Positions 12,037-25,641 are shown, numbered from the stretch's first letter. The stretch is 64,000 bases of DNA from Chamaecyparis obtusa (GCA_027943335.1 BSBK01002161.1:3262001-3326000); one strand, 5' to 3'. The notes: generated by a model from the sequence alone, not told the origin. Translations and numbers: made by a program.

Positions 12037-15000
12037 ACACCTGGAGTTATTTTGAAATGATTCTCTGAATCATTTGGTAGGTCTAGTCTGATCTACATCC
12101 AAATTAGACTATGAAATCCATGAACTGTCTTCCATCGGTCTATTCTTCCATTTTACCTGATATTCCATATAGTGTTTTCCTCTTGTGCTCTTGCCAACTC
12201 TTTCCTTCAAAATCTATTCAACTTCATCATTCTGCTTCTTAGGATATTATGTCGATACTGTCACTTCTTCATCAGGTTCATGATACTCATACAAATCAGC
12301 AATGTTGAAAATAGGTGATATGTCCATGTCATCAGGTAACTCAATCTCATATGCATTTCCACTGTCAAATTTCTTCAAAATCTTGCAAGGTCCAAACTTC
12401 TTCATCTTCAGCTTCCCATATGTTCCAACAAGAAATTGACTTTTCTTCAAATGAACCATCACTTCATCACCAACATCAAAAGTTTTATATCTTCTTGATC
12501 TATCAGCTTTGTCTTTGTATTTCTGGTTACTATCTTCCAGCTTCAGCTTCACTTCATGCAATGTTTTCATGTACTCGGAAAACTTTACTCCTTCAACACT
12601 TTTCTTATTCTCATCAGCAATGTCTCTCAAATAAGATATTCCTCTCAGTTGTGTGCCATTCACAATCTCAAATGGTGTCTTTCTAGTACTCCTATTCATT
12701 GAATTATTATATTCAAACTTTGCTTGTGCCAATACAAAATCCCAATTACTCGGTGTGTCTCCAACTAAACATCTCAAAAGATTTCCCAAAATTTTGTTCA
12801 CAACTTCAGTCTACCCATTAGTTTGTGGGTGAAATGTAGAACTATATTTCAACTCAGTGCCAAATTTCTTCCAAAGGGTTTTCCAAAAGTATCCAACAAA
12901 TTTACTATCTTAGTCAGAGATAATACTCCTCGGTAATCCATGTAATCTAGCAATTTCCTTAAAGAAAAGATCTACTACATGTACTACATCTGATGTCTTT
13001 CTACAAGGTATAAAATGTGCCATATTAGAAAATCTATCCACAACAACAAATATAGAATCATTACCTCTTACTGTCTTCGGTAAGCCAAGAACAAATTTCA
13101 TACTGATGTCAATCCAAGGTTTCTCAGGAACAACAATCGGTGTATATAACCTAGTATTCCAACTTACTCCTTTTGCAACTTGAAAAATTCCACAACTTTT
13201 CACAAATTTTTGAACATCTTTATACAACTACGGCCAATGGTACTTCTCCTTAAGAAAATTCCATGTTTTATCAATACCAAAATGTCTAGCCAAACCACTG
13301 CTATATTTCTCCTTTATCAGATTAGTTCTCATTACTCCTCTTGGTATACACAATTGAATACCTTTAAACAACATTCCTTCCTGAATAAAATATTCATCCC
13401 ATTTAGTATCTTGTTGATCTTGAATAGGTACTCTACACTTTCTCCATGGCTCAGAAAAATCAAGGTCAAACTCATAAGAATCTCTCATCTTTTCAAAACC
13501 AAGAACTTCAATTTTCATCTCGGTCACCAAAGATCTTCTTCTACTCAATGCATCAACAACTCGGTTAGTGACTTTGCTCTTATGCTTTATCACAAATATG
13601 TAACTTTGCAAATACTCAACCCATTTCATATGTCTCTGATTCAACTTATTCTGACTACCCAAATATTGTAAAGCCTAATGACTAGTATACAACACAAATT
13701 CACTCGGTATCAAATAATGTCTCCATTTCTTCAGTGCTTGAACAATAGCATAGAATTCTTGATCATACAAAGAATATTTCCTTCTAGCATCATTCAACTT
13801 TTCACTAAAGAAAGCAACAACTTTACCTTCTTGACTCAACACAGCTCCAATTGCACTTCCACTTGCATCACATTCTACTTGAAATACTTTACTAAAATCA
13901 AGTAATGCCAAAACAGGTAATTCAACAACCTTCTACTTTAGAGTCTCAAAACTTTTGTCAGCTCCATGTGTTCACTTCAATTCTCTTTTGTCTCCTCTCA
14001 TAGTCTCAGCCATAGCATTACAAATTGAACTGAAATTCCTTATGAACTTTTGGTAAAAACTTGCCAAACCATGAAATGATCTTACCTCACTAGCATTCAC
14101 AGGTGTAGGCCAATTCAAAATAGCTTCAACCTTTTCAAGATCCATCTTCAAACCATCAGCTGAAATAACAAATCCCAAATACATAATCTCCTCCTTCATG
14201 AATGAACACTTTTTCAGATTTATCAACAACTTTTCCTCTTTCAATCTCTGCAAAACTTGTGTAACATGCAACAAATGTTCTTCTCCGGTCTTACTGAATA
14301 TCAAAATATTATCAAGATATACAATCAAAAACTTACCCAAGAATTTTTTCAAAACTTCATTCATCAACCTCATAAAAGTACTTGGTGCATTAGTTAAACC
14401 AAAGGACATAACCAACCACTCATACAAACCTTATTTTGTCTTAAAAGTAGTCTTCCATTCATCACCCTCTCTGATTATGATCTGATGATACCCACTTTTC
14501 AAATCAATCTTTGTGAAATACTTTGCTCCAATCAAACTGTCCATTATGTCATCCATTCTTGGTATAGGAAACCTATACTTCACTATTATCTTATTGATTG
14601 CTCTGGAATCAATACACATTCTCCATTCTCCATTCTTATGTGCCAATATAGTAGGTACTGCACAAGGGCTCAAACTTTCTCTAATCAAACCTTTCTCCAG
14701 CAATTCTTGAATCTGCCGATTCAATTCCTGATTCTCGGTAGGTGTCAACCAATGAGGTGCCTTATTCAGTAAACTAGCTCCAGGGATTAGATCCATACAA
14801 TGATAAATACTTCTTTTTAGTGGCAAACCATCAGGTACATTATTAGAAATTATATCACTATACTCGGTGAGTAACTTATCAATCTCCTCAGGGATATTAT
14901 CCTTTGTTTTCTTACTCAGTTTGTTAGGGATCACAACAAAAGATACATCATTCTTCTTCAAAGAGCTAACAAACTTTCTTCCCTCCATCAAACAAACTTT

Positions 15001-16515
15001 CACAAATTTCTAGACATTACTAACAGGTTCTTCCTTCAATGGTAACAAGATTTGTTTCTTTCCATTAGCCACAATAGTATACTTATGCAATCTCCCATCA
15101 TATATAGCATGTCTATCATATTGCCAAGGTCTACCCAACAAAATATGACAACAATCCATAGGCATGATATCACATAACACTTTATCATAGTACTTTCCAA
15201 TCTTAAAATTCACATAACATTGTTCACTTACCAGGAGTGTATGCTCATCTTTGATCCATGAAATTTGATACAGCTTCGGATGTACCAACCTTTCCAACTA
15301 TAATTTTGTGACCATCTCTTCAGATGCCAGATTCTCTGAGCTACCACTGTCAATGATTACCTTCCAAACTTTGTCAGAAACTCTACATCTAGTCTTGAAC
15401 AAACTTTTCCTTACCAGATCTTCCTTCCTACTTCCATTCCACAGTGCTCTCCTTACCATCAAGTTATTTTCTTTCTCAGGTTCATTCGGTGACTCTTCTT
15501 GCACCAAAGCATTTCTACTACTACCAGCCTTCTTACTAGCATGTGTACATTCAAAAGATATATGTCCTTCTTCTCCATAATTGTAACAAGTTCCTTGGAA
15601 GCTTCCTCTACCATAACCACCTTGGTAGTTACTACCTCTACCTCTAGATGAACTTTCACCTTTCCACTCGGTCTTTCCTTTGTCTAGATTTGTCTTTTCT
15701 AGTTTAGATCTACCATTTTCACCATTAGATCTACCTCTTCCTCTAGGGAATCTACCACCTCAACCTCTTTGTCTTTGTTCATGTCTCTTATTCAATTTCT
15801 CCTCGGCTTTCAAAGAAAATTGATAAGCCTCTTCAATATTCTCCAACTTGACCATACTAATTTCCTCTTGGATGGAAACTCTCAAACCATTCAGGTATCT
15901 ACCAATTCTTTCCACATCATCTTCATCATGTCTAGATCTAATATCTAATCTATAGAATTCCTCAGTATACTCCTTTACCGAGCTATCTTTCTGTCTCAAA
16001 CTTTGCATTCACCAAACTAGGTTAATTTGATAATCACAAGGTAAGAACTTTCCTTTCAATTTGTTCACCATTTTATTCCATACCTTGATTTTGTCTTTTC
16101 CTTTCCTCTTCCTATCCAGCTGTAGATGTTCCCACCATAAGGATGCATGAATTTTCAACTTTGTGCTTGCAATCTTCACCTTCTTGTCTTCATGAATGTT
16201 TTCATATTCAAAATACTTTTCCATCTCGGTGATCTAGTCCACCAATTCATCAGAATCTAGCTTTCCACCTTACTCAATAGGATTGAAATGTGGTGTTGAC
16301 TTCAGACTTGTCAAAGCCTTCAAAAATATTTCTTCACCTTTATCCATAACAAGTGCAGGTTCTGCATTCGCCTGTTCTTCCTCAACCTCATCATCACTAA
16401 TATCTTCAAGATGTATGCCTCTTCTTTGGTCTATTTCAAAAACTTCTAACCTAGCAACAATCTACCTTAACATATCTGCTAATCCTAGATCTACATCTCA
16501 CCTCCCACAAACCAT
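12037..16515 (-). pseudogene. Element C gag-pol polyprotein, nonsense-riddled single frame
   Basis: A single minus-strand reading frame of about 1,490 codons from ATG 16515-16513 to just before the 3' LTR, with about 19 in-frame stops and, as far as I can see, no frameshift. Domains in order: gag core (SLWWEHLQ at about 16140, RYLNGLRVSIQEE at about 15900); zinc knuckle CYNY.EEGHISFEC (about 15590-15550, second Cys is Tyr); retropepsin DSGSSEN (about 15350); LLGRPWQYD (about 15130); reverse transcriptase with IDLKSGYHQI (about 14495) and [13 protein letters not shown] (about 14320), where the usual YLDD has become YLDN; RNase H with [14 protein letters not shown] (about 13870-13830) and VVDALSRR; integrase with DISMKFVLGLPK, FVVVDRFS and HPQTNG-stop-TEV (about 12830); and a chromodomain with YMEYQVKWKNRP (about 12160-12125). 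Stops are mostly TAG or TAA where Q is expected. Confidence 0.92.
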
Positions 16516-16634
16516 CTTGACAACCCTCTACAATTGTAGGTCAAATCACAATCTGCTACCCCACAACAATCAACTAGGGCTTCAAGAGGAACCTACAAAC
16601 CTAGATTCGTAGACCTACATCAAGATCTCACCTT

Positions 16635-16646
16635 GCTCTAATACCA
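16635..16646 (-). promoter_or_regulatory. Element C primer-binding site
   Basis: The minus strand reads TGGTATTAGAGC, one transition from the initiator-Met tRNA match. It lies 2 bases inside the 5' LTR edge at 16649. Confidence 0.88.
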
Positions 16647-16648
16647 CC

Positions 16649-17328
16649 TGATGCAAGGTAGGGAGCAAGAGGGGCCAAACAATGGTTCACCCTAATGATC
16701 CAAGCTTGCTCAACACATGAAGAAGCCAACAACAACAACAGTGAGAGAGAGAGAATGCAGAAACTTTCATATATTTTCATCAAATAGAATCATACATGTC
16801 AGGCTGTACGACCTTCCTAGTTAGGGCCAGATATTAAAATGAATTATAGAAGTCCTCAAACATGTGAAGATCTGCCAAAATCTCTACTTCTATCTTCTAC
16901 CAAACTCCTATAAAAAAAACTACCTCCTAAACTCTAAACCAACAACTACATTTATACAAGAAGCTACCGAACTGAGTCGGCCTTCTGATCCATAATCAAT
17001 GGAAGGAATGGTCAAATCTAGGACCAGACGCTTCCCAATGATGGATTCCAACATTAAATCTATGATCCAATATAAATGCACAAGTCGGCCACAACAGGAA
17101 CTAAAACTAAACCCATCGGTGAGAAAGATAACCGAGCAGCAGACAGGCAATTCCAAGCGCTAGTGAAACAACCGACTGCCTAGGAGATAACCGACCACAC
17201 TTGGTAACCAAAGGAAACTGACCAACTACTGACCAACTCAGTCAAAGTAGAAACCAAGCAACACAAAAAATCTCCAAATTGTTTTTGGTGATACAGGATT
17301 GCCAAGGACCCGAGATGCTCCTACATCA
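16649..17328 (-). repeat. Element C 5' LTR
   Basis: 680-bp partner of 11353-12035. It ends CTACATCA at 17328, directly followed by the duplicated target ATAAT. Confidence 0.94.
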
Positions 17329-18149
17329 ATAATACATTCCAGGTCTACAAGTTTGATCAAAACCTTCAATAGGTTTTTTTTTTATACAATCTAAAGGAAA
17401 GAATAACTAGTTGGATATTTTATAGAAACTTTCTTCCATTTGATCTAAAAAACCAGATCCTACCAAAATACTAAGCTACTGCTCTATTTAGTTTTCATTC
17501 TATATTCTTTTTTATTATCAAGAGAAATAATTATAAATCTGTCACAAACATCATGTCGGCCTATAAAGATTACATTTTCCAATGTAAAGAAAATATATTA
17601 CAAAAAATAGGTCAGGACCTAAAATCATAAGGATCACTCTCTAAATAATGGAATATGAATCGCAATCCATCAAGTAGCTCAATTACATATGTTGCATCAT
17701 TGAGAAATGAGTTTTTAATCTTCACTGATCAAAAAATACCTTCATGAGGTTAGAAACACAAGAGTGACTAGAAAACATGAAGAACAAGACATTTCTGCCA
17801 AGAATTAGTGATATCTCATGTGTGAAGTAACCTAAAAATGTGCAATCCTAGGAAAATATTTAGCATGAGGCCATGAACACTTTTTAAGGATCAGAAGAGT
17901 GAAGAATCTGAATGGAATGATCATAGAAGGAAACAATAAGACTGATAAAACTAGAAAATAGGAATACATCTATTTTTGGTTGATGCAAGATTGTAAAGAA
18001 CCTAAGATGCTCCTACATCAAGTGGCTCTAACTTAGGTTTTAGTAGGATATTTGTATATTTTATTAGTCAACTATGTCTTCTTGAATAGGATATCATGGT
18101 TTTACTTTGTTTTTATCTCCTCCTAATGTTGTTGTTGAGTTATTTAATT

Positions 18150-18290
18150 GTGTGAGGTACGCATATTATATGTATTTAGCATATGTTTATCATAATGCAA
18201 TGAATAGTTCTAGATTATTTTTAATGGTATATTTGGTAGTGATTTGCACCAATCACATTATGATGGATTTCAATCTTCTCTAGTGAATGT
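18150..18290 (+). pseudogene. Possible gypsy integrase scrap
   Basis: The plus strand reads AYVYHNAMNSS and then, after a frame change, a segment like the SDLHQSH stretch. This resembles the part of gypsy integrases that normally reads EFAYN..HSSTG.SPF. It is very short and shifted, with no flanking domain, so I offer it only tentatively. The surrounding 18021-18537 holds nothing else I recognise. Confidence 0.25.
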
Positions 18291-18537
18291 TTGCATCAAT
18301 AAGATCTATTTAATTCTACCTTTTACAAGAACAATAACTATTTAATACTTTCATGTTCTATTAATAGAGCATGGTTATCTTCATTTTTATGAGGATGTTG
18401 ATATCTTGTTTCGATTACTGGAAAAATAGGTCCTTGATATCTTGTTTCCATCGAGAGCTCTCAAATTATTTAGTTTGGTATAAATAATTCCATAAGTTTA
18501 AGTTCCTATAGTCTATATTGATATAGTGAGAACGTTG

Positions 18538-20096
18538 TGTTAGGAATATCAGTCCACCAACACAACTGAGAAGGGGGGTGAATCAGTTGTGAGACAAAAT
18601 ATTAAACTTTAAACTTTATAATCCAAAATACTTAATCATAATATCAACACAATGAATGCAACATCATAACATAATATTTTGTTGTCAATGAAACCCTGTT
18701 AAAGGTAGAACATCGGTGGGAATTAGCACCCACTAATGATGTATTGAAAGTATAGTATCCCTACAAAAAGGTTTAGCCCTGTTAGGAGCTTGTTAATGCA
18801 TATAGTACATAGTCCTTGTTAAAGAAAAAATCCTATTAGAAGTCAATAGAAAAATGGAAGGCTCACTGCCCAGGCAGACTGCCCAAAGAAGGTTAAATCC
18901 ACCTTTAGAACTCACTATGTAAAATAAAATTGTATAGAAGGTAAACAATCCAATGAGCTATCTACTAGCAACTGTCTTTTCTTTATCAGTTCCAAGGAAG
19001 CTCCTCAATCACAATCTTTTCTCTATATCTAGCAGACTTCACAAATACAAGCTCACAGTTTACACACTCACCTTTATTCTCCAAAAATAACTCTTCTTTA
19101 TACCCTATTACAATAATCAATTAGCTCAGCCAATTAAGACTTCCCCAATGAATAAATAATTAAATAGACACTTGCTAAGATACACATAGTACCTTACACA
19201 AGTATAAAATAGTTACAATGCATCAAATACACTATAAGATCCAAAATCCATGCTCTCTATCTTCACAAAACATTACACAACTCTAGTCGGCTCCAAATAG
19301 GTCTTCACAAGACCACACACTTCAGCTGACATCACTATGAAGACAACTACTTCATAATCAAAAATAATATTCTCCAATATGTAATGTATCATTTCTTAAG
19401 ATCAAAGATCACAAATCATGCTCGCATGAGATTTATCTCATAAATACAAAGACTAACTATGTCACTATCCACTGTCACAGTCCAGTAACTAGTCTTCACT
19501 AAAATAACTGTAACTCACTCCATCTACAATATTAAGTCAAGAGACCTTAGACATAATATCACAACTCATCATTGTTCATATTTCTATCTTCGCATGCTCT
19601 GAAAAAACCATGCAGTATCCGTACACTTTTGTTAGTCATCCATATATCACTATTAACCAGCTTGTTTGCCTTCATTTGAAACATATGTTGACAACAATGA
19701 CAAACAATGTGATTCAACACATATTACAGAACCAATTCCAACAATTTCCCCCTTTTACATTGATGGCAACATATGATAAAATCCATCAACCCAAAAGTAT
19801 AACTTTCTTAGTGTCCACTTTACAATTCTTCTCAATATCCTCTCCCCTAAATCAGTAGGGATTCTCAATATCCCCTCCCTTAAAACAGTAGGGATTTTCA
19901 CTAAATCTCTCCCCTTTTGACATCAATGGAAAAGGGTGTCATTATCCAATCTTTGATTATCTCATCTCAGGTGCAAAATCACCCAAATGTTATATGTTTT
20001 GTTCATGTGATCACTACCACTGAGGAGTAGATCCAATCATCAAGTCCAAAAGTGATATAGCTCTGAAAGCTACTGGACTGATGCATTCCTGCATCA
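18538..20096 (-). repeat. Element E 3' LTR (Ty1/copia)
   Basis: On the plus strand it begins TGTTAGGAATATCAG and ends CCTGCATCA (1,559 bp), so on the minus strand it runs TGATGCAGG to CCTAACA. It lies immediately downstream of the copia RNase H end. The plus-strand start, with GGGGGGTGAATCAGTTGTG, is the reverse complement of the LTR end type seen in element G (CTGATTCACCCCCC...TCTAACA), which supports the family. The second LTR is not in the window, so the outer edges are inferred. Confidence 0.75.
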
Positions 20097-23000
20097 ATTA
20101 ATTCCCACGGGGAGGGGCTCTCACCGCTAGCATACCTCTGAGATATTCAAAGGTATCTTTTGGTAAAAATTTTGTAAAAAATTCTGCTATCTATTCATTT
20201 GTGCTAATATACTCCAATCTGATCTCTTTCTTTTGCTACCTTGTCTCTTAAGAAATGATACTTTATTGATATATTCTTTGTTTTAGAATGCATAACTGGA
20301 TTCTTTGACATATTCATTGTGCTAGTGTTATCACAATGTATAACCAAAGGTTCTTCAAAAGTTATTCCAATGTATTTCATCATCTGCTTCATCCAAACAA
20401 TTTGAGTGTAGTTTATAGAAGCAACAACATATTATGATTCAACAGTAGACTGAGCTATATAGTCCTACTTCTTACTTATCCATAAAACCAATATTTTCCC
20501 AAGGAAAAATGCACCTCCACTAGTACTTTTTTCTGTCATCCACACTTCCTTCCCAATAAGCATCAGTATAAGCATGTAACACAAAATCATCATCTTTTTC
20601 ATACCATAATCCATACTCAAGTGTTCCCTTCAAGTATCTAAATATCCTTTTCACAGCAGCAAGGTGTCTCTTTAGGATTTTCTTGATATCTCACCACAAT
20701 TTCAATAACATTAGCTATGTTAGGTCTGGTATGAGTTAGATATTGTAGGCCTCCAATCATTGATCTATGCTTTTTCTGAAAAATACTTGCACTTTCATCA
20801 GTATTAGTAAGTTTATAACCAATAACCATGGGTGTTCCAACAGGTTTACAATCTTCCATTCCAAATTTCTTTAACATCTCTTTAAGAAATTTGTTTGAGA
20901 AATGAAAATTCCATCTTTATTCTGATTAATTTTTAATCCAAGGAAAATTTTCATTTCACCTATCATTGACATCTCAAATTCATTATCCATTTCCTTAGCG
21001 AACTTCTTACTTGTCTCATCATTGCCTCGAAAAATAATGTCATCCACAAAAAATTCAACTATTATAATTCCATCTTTACTAGTTCTCAAACATAAATTAA
21101 TGTTAGCATTACCTTTTCTAAAACCAAGACTCATTAGATACTTATCCAATCTCGCATTCTATACAATTCTTTTTCAGTTTACATACCATATCCTCATTCA
21201 CTGTCAAAGGAAATCCATCAGGTTTCTCAATGTAAACTTCTTCCTCAAGATCACCATTCAGAAATGAAGATTTAACATCCATCTGATATACTTTAAAGTC
21301 TTTATATACAGCATAAGCAAGAAATATTCTTACTGCCTCCAATCTAGCAACTAGAGAAAATGTTTCTTCAAAGTCTATGCCTTCTTATTGAGAGTAGCCT
21401 TTACAAACAAGTCTTGCTTTATTTCTTACAAATTTTCCTTCTTCATTCATCTTATTTCTAAAAACCCATTTAGTTTCTATCACATTCTTGTTTTTAGGCC
21501 TAGGAACCAAATCCTAAGTATTCTTTTTCTTTATCTAATCCAATTCTTTCTGCATTTCTTTAGTCCAAGATTCATCCTTACAAGCTTCATCAGTAGTTTT
21601 AGGTTCAACTTGAGAAATCAAACAAAATTCATTCCTTAATCTAGACCTTGTCAATATTCCTTTATTATCATCACCAATGATTTTATTTTCAGGGTGGTAC
21701 TTCTTTACATACTGCGGTGTCTTTTGAATATCAGTAGAGTCATTCAAACATATTTCCATCTCATGACCAAATTCAAAAGCTTCTTCTTGATTTGTAACAA
21801 ATTCTCTATTATCTAAATTCTGACCGTAATCATAAACTCTTTCCTGAATCTAAAACTTCTCATCAATTCTCACATTATCACTTTCAATCATCTTTCTCAA
21901 TCTCAGATTAAAAAATTTGTAAGCCTTTCTCTTAGTAGAATAACCAAGAAAGATCCCTTCATCACTTCTAGAATCAAATTTTCCTATGTCATCATCTCTT
22001 TTGATATAGCATTTACTACCAAATATTCTAAAATATTTCATAGTAGGAGTATGATTAAACCATAATTCATAAGGAGTCTTACAGTACCTTCTTTAATCTA
22101 AATTCTATTCAAAGTATAAACAACAACACCAACAACTTCTCTCCAATGAATATGTGACACATTTCCTTCCAACAACATAGTTCTAGTAGCATCTAAAATT
22201 GTTATGTTTCTTTACTTTGCAATCCCATTCAGTTGTGGAGTCCTAGGAGTTGATGTTTGTCTATATATGTCATGCTCTTTGCATTAGTTATTAAACATAT
22301 CTGAAGTAAATTCTCCACCTCTGTCTGATCTCAAACATTTTATCTTTAAACCAGATTCATTCGCAAATTTTGCTTTAAAAATCTTAAATTTGTCAAAAGC
22401 CTCAGAATTTTCTCTAAGAAATGCAACCCATGTCATCCTCTAGAAATCATCAACAAAAAGTATAAAATACCTCTCACCATAATAAGATCTTGTAGGTCCA
22501 CAAAGATATGTATGCACCATATCTAACTTCCCTTTAGCTGAGTAATATTTTCTTTGAAAGATTCTTTTAGTCTATTTCCCATTATACATTCTCTACACAT
22601 GGTGTTAGATGGTTTTACAATATTTGGTAGGTCTCTAACAACATTTTTCAGACTTTATTTCACAATATTATCAAAATTCACATGACAAAATCTTATGTTC
22701 CATAACCAATTGTCATCAACTTTTGTAAAAAAAAAAGAAACCTCGGATGTGTTCATCTCAAATACATTACCTCTTGATTTAGTACCAGTTGCAATCAAAT
22801 CTCCTGAATTGCTTCTGATAGAACATCTCCCATTAATGAACTCTAGTTGATAACCCTTGTCTACAAGCTATCCAACACTTAAAAAATTGTGCTTAAGTCC
22901 ATCAAAAAGTAGTACATCATCAGTATTAGTCTTACCATCTAGAGAAATTGATCCTACTCAAGTGATAAACTTAGGAACATTATCACCAAATCTAACCACA

Positions 23001-23172
23001 CCACCATCATACTTTTCTAGCTTAACAAACTTATTTTTATCACTAGTCATATGATGTGAACAACCGCTATCTATGATCCATTCTGACTTCTTCTCAATGT
23101 GTGAAACTAGGGATTTATCTTCATGAATAGGCTTATCATCTTTAACAAAAATAAATCCAATCTCGTCATATT
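20097..23172 (-). pseudogene. Element E Ty1/copia pol, 5'-truncated and shifted
   Basis: Minus-strand copia polyprotein from protease to RNase H. In order: protease active site WIIDSGCSHHM (about 23080-23050); GAG-pre-integrase FCHVNFDN and MC.EC (about 22670-22590); integrase with VHTYLCGP (about 22510; the usual D of HTD is Y), FVDDF, RSDRGGEFTSD (about 22330-22295); GYSTKRKAYK (about 21935); reverse transcriptase [19 protein letters not shown] (about 21290-21230) and FVDDIIF (about 21045-21025); and RNase H with HCDNTS and KNISIKYHFLRD (about 20345-20240). The frame changes at about 21150, 20880 and 20500, and stops are common. Everything 5' of the protease, including gag and the 5' LTR, is replaced by LINE sequence at about 23173. 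Confidence 0.88.
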
Positions 23173-23533
23173 TGGTTCAATGTACATTTTCTCAACATTG
23201 TTGGAAATTTTTTATGACAAAATTGGAACTATATACGCCATTGCCAAAAGCCTCATAGGATTGGTTTAAGTCTTGGCCCCCTTTTTCATAATGCAATGCT
23301 AGAAAGTATATGGAGAATCACACCTTTCATGTGTGAATGCAGCCATGCAAAACCACAAAGGATGCTCCTCGACATTCACATCTTGGGATGCTTGAATGCT
23401 CAAATAGTGGACAACCATTATTCTCTCTATTAATGGCTATCAATTAGTAGCTTCGACCAAACCAAAGGTTGATAGGTCTCAAATTAAATGGCACCCAGTG
23501 ACACATCAATATGCCAAGTTCAATTTTGATGGA
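23173..23533 (+). pseudogene. LINE fragment, left part (zinc-binding end to RNase H start)
   Basis: This stretch is a diverged copy of 45918-46330. Shared landmarks are the TGGTTCAAT...TTTTCTCAACATTGTTGG start, CATAATGCAATGCT, CACAAAGGATGCTCCT, CACATCTTGGGATGCTTGAATGCTCAAA (in two parts) and TTAAATGGCACCCA. It ends with codons for FNFDG, the usual start of the RNase H domain of plant LINEs. The continuation is found 8.5 kb away at 32030, after the inserted DNA transposon. It is decayed and has no start. Confidence 0.8.
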
Positions 23534-23562
23534 GGGTGGGTGTTTGAAGTTGGGTACCAATT
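23534..23562 (+). repeat. Left terminal inverted repeat of the DNA transposon
   Basis: Starts GGGTGGGTG, then TTTGAAGTTGGGTACCAATT. It matches the reverse complement of 32001-32029 at 22 of 29 positions. The blocks GGGTGG, TG, GAAGTTG, GT, CCA and TT are shared. Confidence 0.8.
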
Positions 23563-23596
23563 CCACGGAAGTCCACGGGAGGAAAAATTTTCAATA

Positions 23597-23880
23597 AAAA
23601 ATGGACGCCCATTTTTCACAAATCGAGCACCCATTTAGGTTCGGGAGCCCGATCCATTTTAAAAAATCGGGCACCTGTTTACAAAACGGGTGCCTGATTT
23701 TTACAAATCGGGCACCCATTTACAAAATGGGCGCCCGATTTTTACAAATCAGATGCCTATTTTGTAAAAATTGGGTGCTCATTTCTAATATCTATTTATT
23801 ATTATTTTTTAAACCGATTTCTTGTCATTTTCATCTTCAGAAAATGGGATCATGTTTAGCAGAGCTCGGGTGCCCGTTTT
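23597..23880. repeat. Left subterminal array of palindromic GGGNGCCC boxes
   Basis: Nine near-palindromic boxes of the form AAAnnGGGnGCCCnnTTT have cores at 23603, 23625, 23643, 23669, 23688, 23710, 23729, 23751 and 23773, so they are 18-26 bp apart. A tenth is at 23868. The boxes vary at one or two positions but keep the dyad. Regular spacing near a transposon end is what transposase-binding subterminal repeats look like. Confidence 0.85.
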
Positions 23881-24243
23881 AGCTTCTCCTGCCAACCCTA
23901 TTTGCCATTTTTTTCGTGTTCCAGGTATGTACTATTTTTTTTTATTATTATTTTTTATCATTTTTGTCATTAAAAATTGTAGTTTCAAGTTTTTTTAATT
24001 AAAAAACATAGTTTAATGTTGTTTTCAAAATTATTGTATAAATTTAATTATATTTTATCTTTCAAGTAGTTTTTTATTTTAATTTACTTTGTAAATTACC
24101 GTACTAAAGTAGGAAACTACTAAAATTTAAGTATGCAAAATTACATTACAAAACCATAGGTAGTAAAACAAAAATGTAAACCTATACAAAATTAAATTAC
24201 GAAACCCTAAACTTAGAAAACCAAAACATAAATTTAGAAACCC

Positions 24244-24637
<394 letters not shown>

Positions 24638-25641
24638 CACATGTGCGCGCGCACGCTCACTCTCTTATAAGTTTTAATTATTTAAGTCTTTTAAGTTGTA
24701 AGGTAAAATGTATTTTATAGTATGTTAATTGTAAATTATCACATGTTTTTATATGTACATAGATTGGCAATATGGATTATTTTCACATTGATGAGCTTAT
24801 AGGTCAGCATGCACCACCACCACCTCCTCCTCCTCCCCCTCCACCTCCCCCTCCACCTCCACCTCCACCAAGAGAGTTAAGAGATAATATTAGGAGAAAT
24901 GTAGAGGAAATCATTAGAGATATAAATATTATTAGGAATGATCCCTATCCATCTACCTAGCTACTATGCCTTGCAGATAGCATGCAAGGCATAGTAGATT
25001 TTGTACACACTTTAGACTATGAGATTGATAGTTTTGAGTCATGGAGGGAGAGTATGCACGTATATTATGCTGACGACCTCTCTTATAAAGAGGTTAATAA
25101 ATTAAAAATTATAAAAAATGATTTGGCACGCTATTTTTTGAACCCTACAACAGGTGAGCAGATACTTGGCAAGAAGCCACATATTTTGATTAGATGGTGT
25201 AGACACCCCGACATAGCAGAGCATTTTTGGGAGCAGTGGTGGATGGTATTTGACCATCCACCACACGTTAATCATGAGGTCGCACTTTATTTTTTGAAAA
25301 AATTATGGGCTGAATTTGAATTGGGTAAGAAACCCAATTATTTTGACATGAGACCATTTTAGGGGGTTGGTTAGGGCATGCCATAGGATAGGCCATGGGC
25401 CAAATTGAGTGACAGAACTAGAAATCATGTGCGCAATGAGCCCCTTGTTCCTCTTCCATCTCCTGTACTTCCTGCGCCTGTCGATCATCGAGTAGTGCAT
25501 TCATCTCTTGGTTCTTTGAGTGCCCTTATGGGCAATTTGTTACAACACTTGACCCAGGTGAGGACTGCCCCCAACATAGCACATGTTTGCACAAGTTGTG
25601 GGGGTATATGTAGGGGTCCCCAGTCTGATCATGATGCTGCC

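Larger units (their letters stand above)
11353..17328 (-). mobile_element. Element C: Ty3/gypsy chromovirus, full length, nested in B
   Basis: A complete 5,976-bp element on the minus strand with LTRs 11353-12035 and 16649-17328 and a perfect 5-bp target duplication ATAAT (11348-11352, 17329-17333). It has a primer-binding site, gag, protease, reverse transcriptase, RNase H, integrase and a C-terminal chromodomain, which places it among chromoviruses. The integrase wording suggests the Galadriel-like side, but that is uncertain. By eye the LTRs differ at roughly one base in ten, so the insertion is old. It is disabled by about 19 in-frame stops. Confidence 0.95.
11197..18020 (-). mobile_element. 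Element B 5' LTR, split by nested element C
   Basis: The LTR of element B begins TGATGTAGTC at 11197, right after a decayed primer-binding site (minus strand TGATATCAGAG, 11184-11194, one change from the initiator-Met match). It runs to 11352, is interrupted by element C (11353-17328 plus the duplicated target ATAAT), and resumes at 17334, ending TCCTACATCA at 18020. The two pieces add up to about 843 bp. The end resembles the LTR end of element C (GATGCTCCTACATCA), so the families are related. The matching 3' LTR of B is not in the window. Confidence 0.75.

Noticed and set aside
13180..13671. 163-codon plus-strand reading frame
   Set aside because: Antisense shadow of the element C RNase H and integrase region.
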